From Rhynchosporium graminicola (Eukaryota; Ascomycota; Leotiomycetes; Helotiales; Ploettnerulaceae), in NCBI GenBank assembly GCA_900074885.1, contig FJUW01000002.1, positions 124,001 through 188,000 of the forward strand: DNA of 64,000 bases. The letters run 5' to 3'. Shown piece by piece: positions 36,301 through 46,672 of this stretch (the first letter of the stretch is position 1; the number at the start of each line of letters is the position of its first letter). Below the pieces are notes generated by a model. The model was not told the DNA's origin, searched no databases, and was given only the letters and a program-made list of their open reading frames with translations. The position numbers were made by a program, and so were the translations under genes.

Positions 36301-36995
36301 GATTGCTGCTCGGATTTCGTGCTGATGGTAGTAGCAGAAGTGCTTGGCGATCTCAGGATTCCAGACTCAGAAGATAATGCTGGAGATGAAGTTCGCGGTG
36401 GTGTGGGTACACGAGCTGCGACGATGCTTAATTCCGCCTCGAATATTGCCTGATCACTTCGCGACTTGATCTCCCTCTCGATAGCCGCATCAATTTCGGC
36501 AAGAGCAGCTTCCTCGTCGGCGGGCAGCCAGTGGATATCATCTACCGCGCTAGCACTATATGATCTCTCAGCGGCCGGAGCGACTTCCAGAGTCCGACTT
36601 TGCACATTGCTGCGGCCTTCCTCAACCTCGATCAAGGGGTTCCACTCGATGCGCTTGGGGAACTGAAATTGCGCCCATTCCTTGTCTGATTCGCCGGTAG
36701 CTGCTTGCTTCTTCCAGGCCTCAAAATAGGCATCTAAACCACCCTCACTCTTCTCGGGGCGGACCAGCTGGACCGAGCTCGAGGACTGAGAACTGTTGTG
36801 AAAGGCATTTTGGAAACTGTAGGATGAGAAGTGACCAACTTTGCTGGCGCGTCGATTGAGACCGAATCCGGGTCTATTTGAAGAGGCGTAGACTTGAGGG
36901 TGAGTTGCGGCAACTAAGGATTGGGCGTAACCGTGTGTGAATGTTTTGGGGCCTTGACGTGCAAGTGTCGATGCGATGTTCGAGTAAATTGGCAT
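33373..36995 (-). CDS. Large pentatricopeptide repeat (PPR) protein, probably mitochondrial
   Basis: Exons 36995-34062 and 33936-33373 give 1165 aa. Many PPR units are visible, for example TATYNTLISLISS, SYNALLDAAINL, PAETYHKLIQACSETGRI, SFLYNALIGKLGKARRIDD and VTYGTIVNALCRVSD. PPR proteins bind organellar RNA. The N-terminus (IYSNIASTLARQGPKTF, later several Arg and no acidic residues) is compatible with mitochondrial import. Length and architecture resemble Cya5-type factors for COX1 mRNA in other ascomycetes, but I cannot separate that from other fungal PPR proteins. The 125-nt intron carries an 18-bp tandem duplication. A likely 5' UTR intron runs from 37119 (GTAAGT) to 37035 (TTCCAG). 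The ATG at 36995 is the first in the spliced leader. Confidence 0.9.
34000..34035. repeat. 18-bp perfect tandem duplication inside the PPR gene intron
   Basis: GGTCTCAAGATTTATCTT occurs twice head to tail, within the only coding-region intron of the PPR gene. Confidence 0.9.
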
Positions 36996-38595
36996 TTAGT
37001 GACGGTTGACCTCTCAAGAACGACTGAGAGGAGACTGGAAGTAAGAGTGTCAGCTTCGGAAGGATAATTTTATCAGGAGAATACCAGGCACGTCCACAGA
37101 CAGGCAAGAAAGTACTTACATTAAATCTCAGTTAATCGGCGAGTGCAGGTTCATTTGACAGCTAGGCCGTCAAACAAACGCGCTGATTAAAATCGAGGGG
37201 AGATTCCGTTGCTGGATAGATGTCGACTCGAGGAGTTCGACTGAGTATATACACCAAAAGGTGAGTTGAAGTTTGCAGTGGCGTTGAAATTCTTGACTTG
37301 GATAACGGAGGGCAAAAAAGTCCGGACACAAGAAGGTGAGAGGGGCTCAAGTGTAGGCAGGACGAGCATGCAAGATGTCAGATCGTGGCCTTTTGCACAA
37401 GGTCGACGTTGATGACGACTAGAACTGCTAGGTGGATATGGAACCCGGGGGAGGCTGAGCGAGGTGCGGTAGGTAAGTAAGCAATCCGAAAGATACCGGA
37501 TCGGATTGAATTGAATTGAAGGAGCGAGTGAATGGATGGATGAATGAATCAATGGTCAGCTGCTATTGAGGACGAATATGGAACGGAATGAAAAGAACGG
37601 ACGAAGGAAAGAATTAAGATTGGGCGCGATGGCTGGAAGGAGGGCGTTTCGTGTCGCGTCGTCAAGGGAAAAAACAGGGGGCAGGCAGAGAGCGAAACGA
37701 AGTCCGTCCGCCTTGATCGTGAGTCGTGTGCGTCAATCTATCCTTCTTCTCCTTTTCTTTTTTTTTGCTTTTTGGCCCGCACGCTGGAAGGATTGGAAGG
37801 ATTGGAAGGATTGGAAGCATGTGGAAGGAAAGTATCAACAGTCATCGCTCGGGAGAGGCCGGGATGGATGACCAGCCGAGAACACTGCTTACTTACTTTA
37901 CTGTAGTAAGACTACGGAGTGGAGTGCGTGCAAGGGCGACCGACCACTCAGATACCGGAATGGGAGATGATATCCACTTCTATCCCTGCTCAGCCCAGCC
38001 GGCTCTTTCAGCCTTCCCGACTGGCTGGTACGGAAGTCCAACTTCTTACAGTGGAACCGTGCGATGCGACTCGGGCGGGAGTCATCGATCAGGTATCAAA
38101 CAAGTTCAGGAATCGTTTCGTGACTTTGCCTGACTACTTACTTATACCATAGCAATGTCAGACAATTCCCTTAAGACCATTTGACCTAAATCTAAAAACA
38201 AACCTCAAGGTCATGAAATTGCTTGTCCTCTTATCTTCAATATTATTAATACATCATCAGCTTCGCCCAAATCTGCCACTTATTTTCGACATCGACAGAC
38301 TGCTTCAACCCCACATAATCATAAGCGAAATAATTAATCCTTGTCAAGACAGCCTCTGTACGTAGACATCGGCTTCTCCTTCAACAACATCCGCCGGACG
38401 ACTATCCACCCGGCTTACAATTGAATTCCCCCCGCCGAACTGCAACTCAAGCATATCGATCGATTGACGACAAACGCGGAAAGTACAAGGGGCGCTGGGA
38501 ACTCTCGGAGAAGCATTACTCTATTCCAGCCATTCCAGCAAAATAAGGAAAACCACCATCAGGACCACCATCAAAACAAAACCAACCCAACCAAA
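36996..38595. promoter_or_regulatory. Divergent region between the PPR gene and ERG8
   Basis: 1.6 kb holding both promoters and 5' UTRs. A GGAAGGATT tandem repeat (37786-37817) and a poly-T/pyrimidine tract (37741-37767) are visible. The last 100 bases before ERG8 are A/C-rich, typical of a fungal 5' leader. Confidence 0.4.
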
Positions 38596-40134
38596 ATGTC
38601 TACGAAGCCCTCCCTTCCAGCCACTGCTGTATCCGCACCAGGAAAAGTGCTTCTCGCGGGCGGATACCTCGTTCTCGATCGAGCATACACCGGTCTCGTG
38701 TTTGGACTCAGTGCACGAATCCATGTCATCGTTCAAGATGTCGAAACCAGCCGGCAGAGCTCGGAGATTGTAGTGCAAAGTCCGCAGTTCCGGGACGCAA
38801 CGTGGAATTATGGATATCGTTTAGTGGAGGATCAGGGCGGGGTGGAAGTGTCACAGTTGCGAGGGTAGGTTGGATGGAGTTTTCTATGTCCCGAGACCTT
38901 GTTTGGTATTTTCTAAGGTCTGCCGCACTTTTCGGTGTTATCATGTGATAGGAATCACGGGACCTTTGTTGATATCTCGCTTCGAGGTCGTTAGCATGCC
39001 TGGGCAACCCTAGAGACTACGCGAATTATACAAACAGACTTACTGATCTTGTCTAGAAATCCATCTACTCCCTTATCTCGCAACCCATTCGTCGAGACGG
39101 CCTTAGCTTACGCCTTAACCTACATCTCGACCATCCTGTCCACCCCAATCAAACCCTCAAAGATCACCATTCTCGCAGACAACGACTACTACTCCAACAC
39201 CTCAACCACCACTCTCTCCACCCCAACCTCCACCCACAAATTCACCGACTTCGGCGTACGCCTCCAAGACGCCCACAAAACCGGTCTCGGCTCCTCGGCC
39301 GCCCTCGTGACAGCCTTCACAGGCGCCATTCTCTCGCACTACCTGCCCCCCTCAACATTCACGCTCTCCTCCCCAGAAGGGCAATCCAAACTCCACAATC
39401 TCGCACAAGCAGCCCACTGCGCTGCCCAAGGAAAAGTAGGCTCTGGGTTCGACGTCGCAGCCGCCGTCTACGGAACATGTGTCTACCGCCGCTTCACGCC
39501 CTCCATCCTCTCCAGTCTCGGCGAAGCCAGCTCCTCGAAGTTCGCCAGCCGCGTCAAGAACGTCGTCGATAACACGGCGTCCGAGAAATGGGACACCGAG
39601 ATCTCGAAAGGTGGGGTCACGATCCCTGAAGGCATGGCCCTGGTAATGTGCGACGTGGACTGCGGTTCTCAAACCGTGAGTATGGTGAAGAAAGTCCTCG
39701 AGTGGCGCAAGAACGAAGCCGAGGACGCGAAGGAACTCTGGGATGATTTGCAGGGTTGTAATGATCTCTTGGCTGAGAGATTGACCAAGGGCAGTGCGGT
39801 GGAACTGGAGGAAGCGTTTGTGGCGATTAGAGCGCTGATCAAGGATATGGGTAGTGCGTCTGGAGTGCCGATCGAGCCGGAGGAGCAGACTGAGTTGTTG
39901 AATGCTGTTACGAGGGAGGTGAAAGGTGTCGCGGGTGGTGTGGTCCCTGGCGCTGGAGGTTATGATGCGATTGTGTTGTTGGTGAAGGATGATGAAGAGA
40001 CGAAAGAGGAGTTGGAAAAGTTTTTGAAGAGTTGGAGTGAGGAGAAGAAGGGCAATGTTAAGTTGTTGGCTGCTAAGGGGGAGTTGGAGGGTGCGAGAGT
40101 GGAGGAAGCTGCTTTATATGGAGAGATCAAGTAG
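38596..40134 (+). CDS. ERG8: Phosphomevalonate kinase
   Basis: GHMP-family kinase that converts mevalonate-5-phosphate to mevalonate-5-diphosphate in the sterol/isoprenoid pathway. Exons 38596-38864 and 39057-40134 give 448 aa. The N-terminus SAPGKVLLAGGYLVLD is the diagnostic substrate-binding segment. The ATP loop KTGLGSSAALVTAFTGA follows, then GKVGSGFDVAAAVYGTCVYRRF, and the C-terminal GHMP motif GAGGYDAIVLLVKD. Length is close to the 451 aa of yeast Erg8. The start ATG is in a strong context (aaaATGtc) and precedes the conserved core by about 13 residues. Intron donor is GTAGGT. Confidence 0.95.
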
Positions 40135-40348
40135 TGGTCACCCGGTTGTTCATTTTGCAAACGAATTGATCGATTCAATGCCAATTTTACACAGGAAGGG
40201 GTCACTTCACTAAGTGTAGTATGACATTCCTCTTGGCACTCATCAACTGTTATAAGCTGTCTGACTCGCATATATAAATAGGCTTATGCAGATGCAAGCA
40301 AGCAATATCTCAAAGTAACAGTTGAACAAGAGGACACTTGTACTATAG
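40135..40348. other. Short 3' flank of ERG8
   Basis: 214 bp that should contain the ERG8 3' UTR; an atatataaata sequence lies at 40270-40280. Nothing else is visible. Confidence 0.4.
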
Positions 40349-40681
40349 ATGCCCAGCGACCAGCACCTTCAATCCCAACGGCATCTTCCTCACATCTCAG
40401 CCCTCGAAATCCCCAGCTCACATCCATATATCCACGAGGGCGAACCACAATCAAGCAAACCCCGTCCCACCAATCAGCAACCTCCAGCCACCATCAGACC
40501 TCTCTCCATCATCGTACTTCCCCCTCCTTATATCCCTCCTATCATCCCCGTCCCTATCCCCATCCCTACCCCTCTCCCTATCTATCAAAGCACCATCCCA
40601 AAGAAAGCACGATTCCAAAACCACCACCACAAGAAGGTAAAAAAAATTCAAAAAATTCCCACATCAAAACAACCTCCCTAG
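40349..40681 (+). CDS. Small Pro-rich hypothetical protein (uncertain)
   Basis: ATG-initiated frame of 110 aa with strong C preference at third codon positions for its first 90 codons. It is dominated by short Pro/Ile patterns (IIPVPIPIPTPLPIYQ) and ends with a basic His/Lys segment. A GTAAAA donor after KK at about 40637 could mean that the true C-terminus differs. No family recognised. A neighbouring frame is also open but lacks an ATG. Confidence 0.3.
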   Translation: MPSDQHLQSQRHLPHISALEIPSSHPYIHEGEPQSSKPRPTNQQPPATIRPLSIIVLPPPYIPPIIPVPIPIPTPLPIYQSTIPKKARFQNHHHKKVKKIQKIPTSKQPP

Positions 40682-41364
40682 GATAGATCATAGACACATC
40701 TAGCCCTCCCTCCCTAGCGTCAACTACTAACTCGGTCCCTTTAAAAATCCTACATGCAGGATTTATGCATCTCTCGACTGACTCCGTACAGCACACTCAG
40801 TGGGGATAACAAAGCAGAAGTCAACCCACGACGCGAATGAGTCGGTTCATGATGAGAAGAGGCATGAACATAATGAAGTTTGAATGACAAATATTGCTTC
40901 CAGAAACAAGGCAGATTATTGTAGATAGTAGATAGATACGCAGAGTGGAACCAGTCACCCGAGTTGCCGGATTCGCAGCCTTGAAGCTCGGGATTCTAAC
41001 AGCGATCGATCGTAAGCGAGGCGAGTCCAGTCTTGAGATCAGATCGAGCTTGTATTGAGGGAGCTGATGACGGTTACATACATGGCTGTGGGGATGGGGT
41101 TGTGTAGCGGATGATATTTACCTTTCTAGGCGAAGTAGTCTTGAACTTGATAGAAACATGTGTGAGACACATGAACGCGAAGACTAGAGAGTGGATGTGG
41201 CTTGAGGGTAGATCATAGTCTGTATTAGAAAGTCCAGTTCTTGCCTTTGTAGGATAGACTGTTCTACTCGTGTGGCATATCATAAGTCCAAAAGGCTTCC
41301 AATGGAGGCACCTCGGCAATGGCTTTTGTACGGATTGATCCGACCAAAGATTGTAAATGAAAGT
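40682..41364. other. Intergenic, no gene seen
   Basis: 683 bp between the small Pro-rich frame and the 3' end of the pantothenate synthase gene. No coding frame or repeat of note. Confidence 0.5.
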
Positions 41365-42519
41365 CTATATTTGAACTGGTCTGAGTATAATATTATCAAT
41401 CAACCTCACAGGTGGCCCATCAGCCAACCCAAGATCTTCTCCTTCTTGCGGAGATTCGACCGGCAGCATCTTCACAGCTCCGCTGAGAATAGCTCCCTCT
41501 GTCTCATCTACTTCTTCCACTTCCTGCATGGTATCTGGGTCTGCGAGAGATATGTAATCAATCTCGTATTTCACCCGATCCTCAGGCTTCATGTGGAACT
41601 GAGATTCCAACAATAACTTGATCAGCTCGTTCGCAGGCCCAAGAAGCTCATCCCTTGATCGGCATCCACGAACATATGCTGCTTCTGCAACCTTCAAAGC
41701 CATTGAGAGGACAGTCGCAACTTTCCTCCTTCTCGAACCAAGATAGACATTTCTGGAGCTGAGGGCAAGCCCATCTGGTTCCCTCTTGGTCTCTCCAATA
41801 ACCACCTGCACATCCATGCAAAAATCCTTGACCATTTTCTTAACGACCACCGTCTGTTGTACATCCTTCTGTCCAAAGTACACCTTCTCCGGTGTCACGA
41901 TATTGAACAACTTCATGCAGACCGTAGCTACGCCTCTGAAGAACGTAGGCCGACTGGCACCTTCAAGAACTTCCCCAACAGGAGTAATTGTAACAAAGCT
42001 TCCCTTCCCATCAACTTCCTGACTGGGCGGTCCACTCGGATACATCTCTTCTGTCGTTGGCGCGAACACCGCAGCGATCTTGCCCAAGTTCCCACCATCA
42101 TTTGCCAATTCTCTGTCTAGATCCTTCAGCATCTCAACATCTTGCATCCAAGTTTTAGGATAGCTGTCCAAATCTTCGTGTACGCCAAATTGAGTCGGAT
42201 TGACATATATGCTGACTACCACAGAAGAATTTTCCTTAGCCGCGAGCCGGATGAGGGAAAGGTGGCCTTCGTGGAGAGCTCCCATTGTGGGCACAAGACC
42301 AACTGAACGGTAGTCATGAAGTTGTTTGGAGCGCCATCGTCGGAGCGTGGAAATGTCGCGGAACACCTTGATCTCTGTATTGGGTATAACTTGGTCTTTG
42401 ACCCTTGCTCGCACACTGGGAGAGGTGGAAAATGTTCGGAAACCAACAATTATGCATCTCGAAGTAGTTGCCCTCCGCTCGGAGACAGACACGAATTGTC
42501 TGATCGCTTGAGAAAACAT
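41365..42519 (-). CDS. PAN6: Pantothenate synthase (pantoate-beta-alanine ligase)
   Basis: Joins pantoate and beta-alanine using ATP to make pantothenate, the coenzyme A precursor. Single exon, 384 aa. Motifs: VPTMGALHEGHLSLIRLA (HIGH-type ATP site), SIYVNPTQFGVHEDLDSYP, RPTFFRGVATVCMKLFNI, YFGQKDVQQT and the KMSKS-like LSSRNVYLGS. The first 45 residues are Arg/Ser-rich without acidic residues up to Asp42 and include GFRTFSTSPSV, typical of a cleaved mitochondrial presequence. Mitochondrial location is therefore predicted. The start is the first ATG, and 315 bp separate it from the divergent DBP7 start. Fungal PanC proteins are about 300-400 aa, so the length fits. Confidence 0.95.
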   Translation of the reverse strand: MFSQAIRQFVSVSERRATTSRCIIVGFRTFSTSPSVRARVKDQVIPNTEIKVFRDISTLRRWRSKQLHDYRSVGLVPTMGALHEGHLSLIRLAAKENSSVVVSIYVNPTQFGVHEDLDSYPKTWMQDVEMLKDLDRELANDGGNLGKIAAVFAPTTEEMYPSGPPSQEVDGKGSFVTITPVGEVLEGASRPTFFRGVATVCMKLFNIVTPEKVYFGQKDVQQTVVVKKMVKDFCMDVQVVIGETKREPDGLALSSRNVYLGSRRRKVATVLSMALKVAEAAYVRGCRSRDELLGPANELIKLLLESQFHMKPEDRVKYEIDYISLADPDTMQEVEEVDETEGAILSGAVKMLPVESPQEGEDLGLADGPPVRLIDNIILRPVQI

Positions 42520-42834
42520 CGGTGCGGTTCGTATAATTTTGAAGCTGGGGATATTATATCCCGGGACTTAATTTCACTGACTTCCCATCTAGGGGCCATA
42601 ATTTCGTGAAGACTCGGAGTGAGGCATCTGTACTGACTTGTTCTGCGTATAACCAAGTCCGAAATGTTGCTACTCAGCAATACGCATGGATGAGCTCTAG
42701 GTCCAGATCCAAAAGGGCTAGACTTCCCGTCCGATAACGGAAAAACCTAACGCCGCAATGTTATCGGTATCAGCAATTTTTGAGAAAAATCTCACGCGCA
42801 AGCAGCACAGGAAGTTTACGAGACTCGAACAACC
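42520..42834. promoter_or_regulatory. Shared divergent promoter, PAN6/DBP7, with PAC-like motif
   Basis: 315 bp between start codons. GATGAGCT at 42689-42696 equals the core of the PAC element that controls ribosome-biogenesis genes. About 70 bases nearer DBP7, gcaatttttgagaaaaatc resembles the partner RRPE. The pair lies 60-150 bp upstream of the DBP7 ATG, a plausible distance. Confidence 0.45.
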
Positions 42835-45672
42835 ATGGCAGACGATGGTATGATTATGAATTTCGACCTCGGGGATGCTCCCTTGGTCGCGAAGCAGGTG
42901 TTCCAAGGAGGGAGGTGGAAGGATCGATTGGCGGCGAAAAGAAGTACGCAAAGGAGGACAAATCCGCGGCCATCGAAGAATCCTTCTGAAAGGGAATTGT
43001 TCAAGGAGAATCGGCACGATGTTCAGGCGGAGGATTACATTGGTCCAGGAACGGCACCACGGCCACCGAAAAGACAAAGAGTCGACGATTCCGTGAAAAA
43101 TCCCAACAGAGAACCGGTTACAGCTCGCAAGATTCAGACGGAAAGCGAAGAAAATGCTGGAAGGAGGGTTCCGTCTTTCCAGGAGGACAAGAGGTCAGCT
43201 TTTGTGGCTGGTAAACTACCGCCTGGGAGTATAAACACGGGTGGAAAGAAAGCAATATCCTTCCAGGACGATACAAGGCCTGCTTTTATTGCTGGAAAAC
43301 TTCCACCTGGGAGTATAAATACTAGTGCGAAGAAAGCGATATCTTTCCAAGACGATACCAGGCCAGCTTTTGTTGCTGGGAAACTACCGCCTGGTAGTAT
43401 AAATACCGGTGTGCGGAGGGCCGTTTCTTTCCAAGATGATTCAAGGCCAGCCTATAACGCCAACAAACTGCCATCAGGAGGCATGAATGAGGGGTCGAAA
43501 CGAGACACTGCGGCCCAAGAAGACGCGAGACAACCTTTCGTTTCTGGGAAACTACCGCCTGGTAGTATCAATATTGGGACGAAGAAGACGACCAAATTCG
43601 AGGACGAGCCGAGACCTGCCTACGTTTCTGGGAAGCTCCCATCTGGAACTCTTAGTTCTGGGAAGCCAAATCAGATCATCTCGTCACTTTTCTCATTCAA
43701 CCCTTCCTCGAAAACGAAATTCGAGGAGTCCGAAGCGGACACGGACGCTGTCAAGCCTTCCAATGCACCGCTTACGGAAGAAATGGCTTCCTTCACGGCG
43801 CTCGGGTTGTCAAGAAGACTGGCAGCTCACTTGTCAACTAAGATGGACATGAAAGCACCAACAGCAATACAAAAGGCGGCAATCACCCAGATGGTCAAAG
43901 ATGACAGTGATGCGTTCATACAGGCAGAGACAGGATCTGGAAAGACTCTGGCTTATCTCCTGCCAATTGTTGAGCGGATTATGGCAATGAGTAGTGATAA
44001 CGTGCAAGTACACAGAGACTCTGGATTATTCGCCATTGTTCTCGCACCAACAAGAGAATTATGCAAGCAGATCGCAACAGTCTTGGAGAAAATCTTGAGA
44101 TGCGCTCCGTGGATTGTTAGTACTACCGTGATTGGAGGAGAAGGCAAACAATCGGAAAAGGCAAGATTACGGAAAGGAGTGAACATTCTGATTGCAACAC
44201 CTGGTCGGTTGGCGGATCACTTAGACAATACTGAAGTCCTGAATGTAAGCACTGTGAAGTGGCTGGTATTGGATGAGGGAGATCGCTTGATGGAGCTGGG
44301 GTTCGAAGAGGAGATTAAGGGGATTGTTGACAAAATCGAAAAGAGAGGGAAAGCAGCCAACAGCAAAAGCATTGTGGACTTAGGGAAGCTTCCCAAGAGG
44401 AGGATTACAGTTTTGTGTTCAGCAACGATGAAAATGAATGTTCAGAGACTCGGTGAAATCAGTCTGAAAGATGCGGTGCACATACAAGGTGACCCATCAG
44501 AAGAAGAGGCTGCCACCGTTGCAAAGGACAGAGAAGATGGCGTCGTACCAGATGACAAGAAGTTCTCGGCCCCAGCACAGCTGAAACAGGCATATGCCAT
44601 TATTCCCGCGAAACTACGACTTGTCAGTTTGGCAGCAATCCTGAAGCGAGCTTTTGCACGGCGAGGCTCGGTCATGAAGGCGATAGTTTTCATTTCTTGC
44701 GCAGATTCTGTCGATTTCCACTTCTCCTTATTCAGTCGTCCCCTTGAGGCTGCCCCTGAGGATGGAGAGGAAGTCATCGAGCCTCCGACTATCACTAAAA
44801 CGGATTTGACGAAGGATACCATCGCTCTCGGAACCACGTTCTCAAGCAAGACAAATTTTGTCATTCTCCACAAACTTCATGGTTCTCTGGCGCAAAACAT
44901 CAGAACGGCAACTCTGAAAGCATTTACCGAATCCCTAGAGCCCTGCGTCCTAATATGTACAGATGTAGCTTCTCGAGGTCTCGATCTGCCAAACGTGGAC
45001 TATGTCATAGAATTCGATCCTCCATTTAGCGCAGATGATCATCTGCATCGTGTTGGAAGAACAGCAAGAGCTGGAAAAGACGGTCGAGCTTTAATATTTC
45101 TTCTCCCAGGCGAGGAAGAAGAGTACGTTTCCGTCCTCGCATCCGGATACCGTGATGGTAAGAAGTCTCTGACTCACAATACATCCGAGGATGTACTCAG
45201 GAAAGGCTTCGGCGGATCAGGTAGAGAATGGGAAGAGCGCGCTACAGAATGGCAATTGGATGTTGAGCGTTGGGCACAAGATTCTCCCAAGTATCTGGAG
45301 ATGGCACGGCGTGGATACCAAAGTCACATTCGTGCGTATGCGACACATGTGGCAAGTGAGAGGAAGTACTTCAATATGCAGGCACTTCATCTTGGGCATT
45401 TGGCCAAAGCTTTCGCTCTGCGGGATAAGCCTGGTAGTATTAAGGTGCCGGGCTTGAGACCTGCGAAGATGACGAAAGCGGATAGGAGTGTGGCTGCAAG
45501 GAAGGCGAAGAGAGGAGAGGTGGAGGATAAGGCGCCTGAGGGAGAGAGGGTACGGAAGCAGAGGAAACTTGATATGGATGCACCTACTGTCGATGGTAAT
45601 GACGCAGTAAGAAGGATGAAGAAGAAGATGAAGGAACATATGTCTGTGGCTTCCGAATTCAATATAGGTTGA
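42835..45672 (+). CDS. DBP7: DEAD-box ATP-dependent RNA helicase Dbp7
   Basis: Nucleolar helicase for early 60S subunit assembly. Single exon, 945 aa, clearly longer than the 742 aa of the yeast protein. Residues 1-15 (ADDGMIMNFDLGD) are the conserved N-terminal motif. Residues 110-277 hold six tandem 28-residue repeats (see separate entry), which explain much of the extra length. The helicase core follows: Q motif FTALGLSRRL...TAIQ (about 321-347), Walker A AETGSGKT (about 363), PTRELCKQI, TPGRLADHL, motif II as DEGD (about 479) instead of DEAD, CSATMK, TDVASRGLDLPNVDYVIEFD and HRVGRTARAG. The DEGD variant is a Dbp7 hallmark as far as I recall. The C-terminus is Lys-rich with an RKQRKLD-type signal. 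The start is the first ATG after the divergent promoter. Confidence 0.95.
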   Translation: MADDGMIMNFDLGDAPLVAKQVFQGGRWKDRLAAKRSTQRRTNPRPSKNPSERELFKENRHDVQAEDYIGPGTAPRPPKRQRVDDSVKNPNREPVTARKIQTESEENAGRRVPSFQEDKRSAFVAGKLPPGSINTGGKKAISFQDDTRPAFIAGKLPPGSINTSAKKAISFQDDTRPAFVAGKLPPGSINTGVRRAVSFQDDSRPAYNANKLPSGGMNEGSKRDTAAQEDARQPFVSGKLPPGSINIGTKKTTKFEDEPRPAYVSGKLPSGTLSSGKPNQIISSLFSFNPSSKTKFEESEADTDAVKPSNAPLTEEMASFTALGLSRRLAAHLSTKMDMKAPTAIQKAAITQMVKDDSDAFIQAETGSGKTLAYLLPIVERIMAMSSDNVQVHRDSGLFAIVLAPTRELCKQIATVLEKILRCAPWIVSTTVIGGEGKQSEKARLRKGVNILIATPGRLADHLDNTEVLNVSTVKWLVLDEGDRLMELGFEEEIKGIVDKIEKRGKAANSKSIVDLGKLPKRRITVLCSATMKMNVQRLGEISLKDAVHIQGDPSEEEAATVAKDREDGVVPDDKKFSAPAQLKQAYAIIPAKLRLVSLAAILKRAFARRGSVMKAIVFISCADSVDFHFSLFSRPLEAAPEDGEEVIEPPTITKTDLTKDTIALGTTFSSKTNFVILHKLHGSLAQNIRTATLKAFTESLEPCVLICTDVASRGLDLPNVDYVIEFDPPFSADDHLHRVGRTARAGKDGRALIFLLPGEEEEYVSVLASGYRDGKKSLTHNTSEDVLRKGFGGSGREWEERATEWQLDVERWAQDSPKYLEMARRGYQSHIRAYATHVASERKYFNMQALHLGHLAKAFALRDKPGSIKVPGLRPAKMTKADRSVAARKAKRGEVEDKAPEGERVRKQRKLDMDAPTVDGNDAVRRMKKKMKEHMSVASEFNIG
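43162..43665 (+). repeat. Six tandem 84-bp (28-aa) repeats within DBP7
   Basis: Each unit has the form (K/R)-(K/R)-x3-F-(Q/E)-(D/E)-D-x-R-(P/S)-A-(F/Y)-x2-x-KLP-(P/S)-G-(S/T)-x-N, for example SFQDDTRPAFVAGKLPPGSI. Units 2 and 3 are nearly identical, units 4-6 more diverged. The reading frame is kept throughout, so unit gain or loss is in-frame. Length polymorphism between strains is likely. Confidence 0.92.
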
Positions 45673-46356
45673 GAGGGATACTCAGTAATGTATCGAGCAC
45701 ACAAGATTTACCCCAAGATCTGAGCACACGTTCCGACTTTGAAATATGTAATAACCGCTCTGGCCGCATCAACGAGTGACGTTGACTTGAAGAGATTAGA
45801 TGGCACTCGAACTGGGCTGTCTCATCTCGGATGAGTATGAGTTTCCCCCTAACTAAAATATTTTCATCAAAGTCACGACACTGTTTTGAGACTTGGCTTG
45901 AGTACCAAAGGCAAAGTCGCGAAAACAGCTGAGAAGATTGATTTTCTAGTACTCGAGGTTACGAACTTGATTCATCACTCTTATTATGAACGTGGCTCAA
46001 TCTATATAAACTGCGAGTACTTGGTTGTGCTGGATATGCAGACCCACTTGAAGCATCACGAAAAGTCGCGTAGTAGCTACAGCTCGCGTCTCCCACCAAC
46101 GATTCTCGTCTAGGTACCTTTCTACGAACTACAACTTCTAACCAGGATCGCCATTTTACTTCATAATTTTCAATCGCAATGCATTTTGGTCTAGTTTTGC
46201 GAGTCTATTTGTTTTCCCATCTCGATATTCTTTATCATTAAATCCCAAGGGTCAATCATCTGTACACGCATACCACTTGAAATCCGGAACGCAATTGACC
46301 AAGTGGGAGCTGTTAAATATCATCCAACTGTTCTCGATCGCAGCCTATCGTTCAAT
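45673..46356. other. Intergenic, no gene seen
   Basis: 684 bp downstream of DBP7. The frame at 45886-46113 starts only with TTG and has no protein-like features. Confidence 0.5.
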
Positions 46357-46584
46357 ATGGATGTAAGAACAGAGAGCTCCCTTCCTGGACACGATGGATG
46401 GATTTCTAAGCACGCGGAGTATTGCAAGCAATATTCCGCACTAATCGGCGATCCTCAATTACGAGCCAGAACCGAGGAGAAGATGCAAGCAATTGTGCGG
46501 AACGCCGAGCACAAGATGAATGTGCAAGAAGAAGTAAGACGGCAGGAAGTGATTAGAGCTCAAGAAGTTTCGAGACGGAACTAG
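46357..46584 (+). CDS. Small charged hypothetical protein (uncertain)
   Basis: ATG-initiated frame of 75 aa (MDVRTESSLPGHDG...). The C-terminal 40 residues are rich in Arg, Glu and Gln and could form one long amphipathic helix (RTEEKMQAIVRNAEHKMN, EEVRRQEVIRAQEVSRR). No family is recognised, no intron is needed. It ends 88 bp before the convergent reductase 3' end. It may be a real short gene or chance. Confidence 0.3.
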   Translation: MDVRTESSLPGHDGWISKHAEYCKQYSALIGDPQLRARTEEKMQAIVRNAEHKMNVQEEVRRQEVIRAQEVSRRN

Positions 46585-46672
46585 AAATGCTTTCCGATGC
46601 CTGCTATAGTTGCGCCAGGCTCTCAGATTTTGCGTATCTATATCCTTCATCTCACCTCTTGTGGTCTAGGGC

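Noticed and set aside
42718..43077. 119-codon frame opposite the DBP7 5' end
   Set aside because: Antisense shadow of a well-supported coding region.
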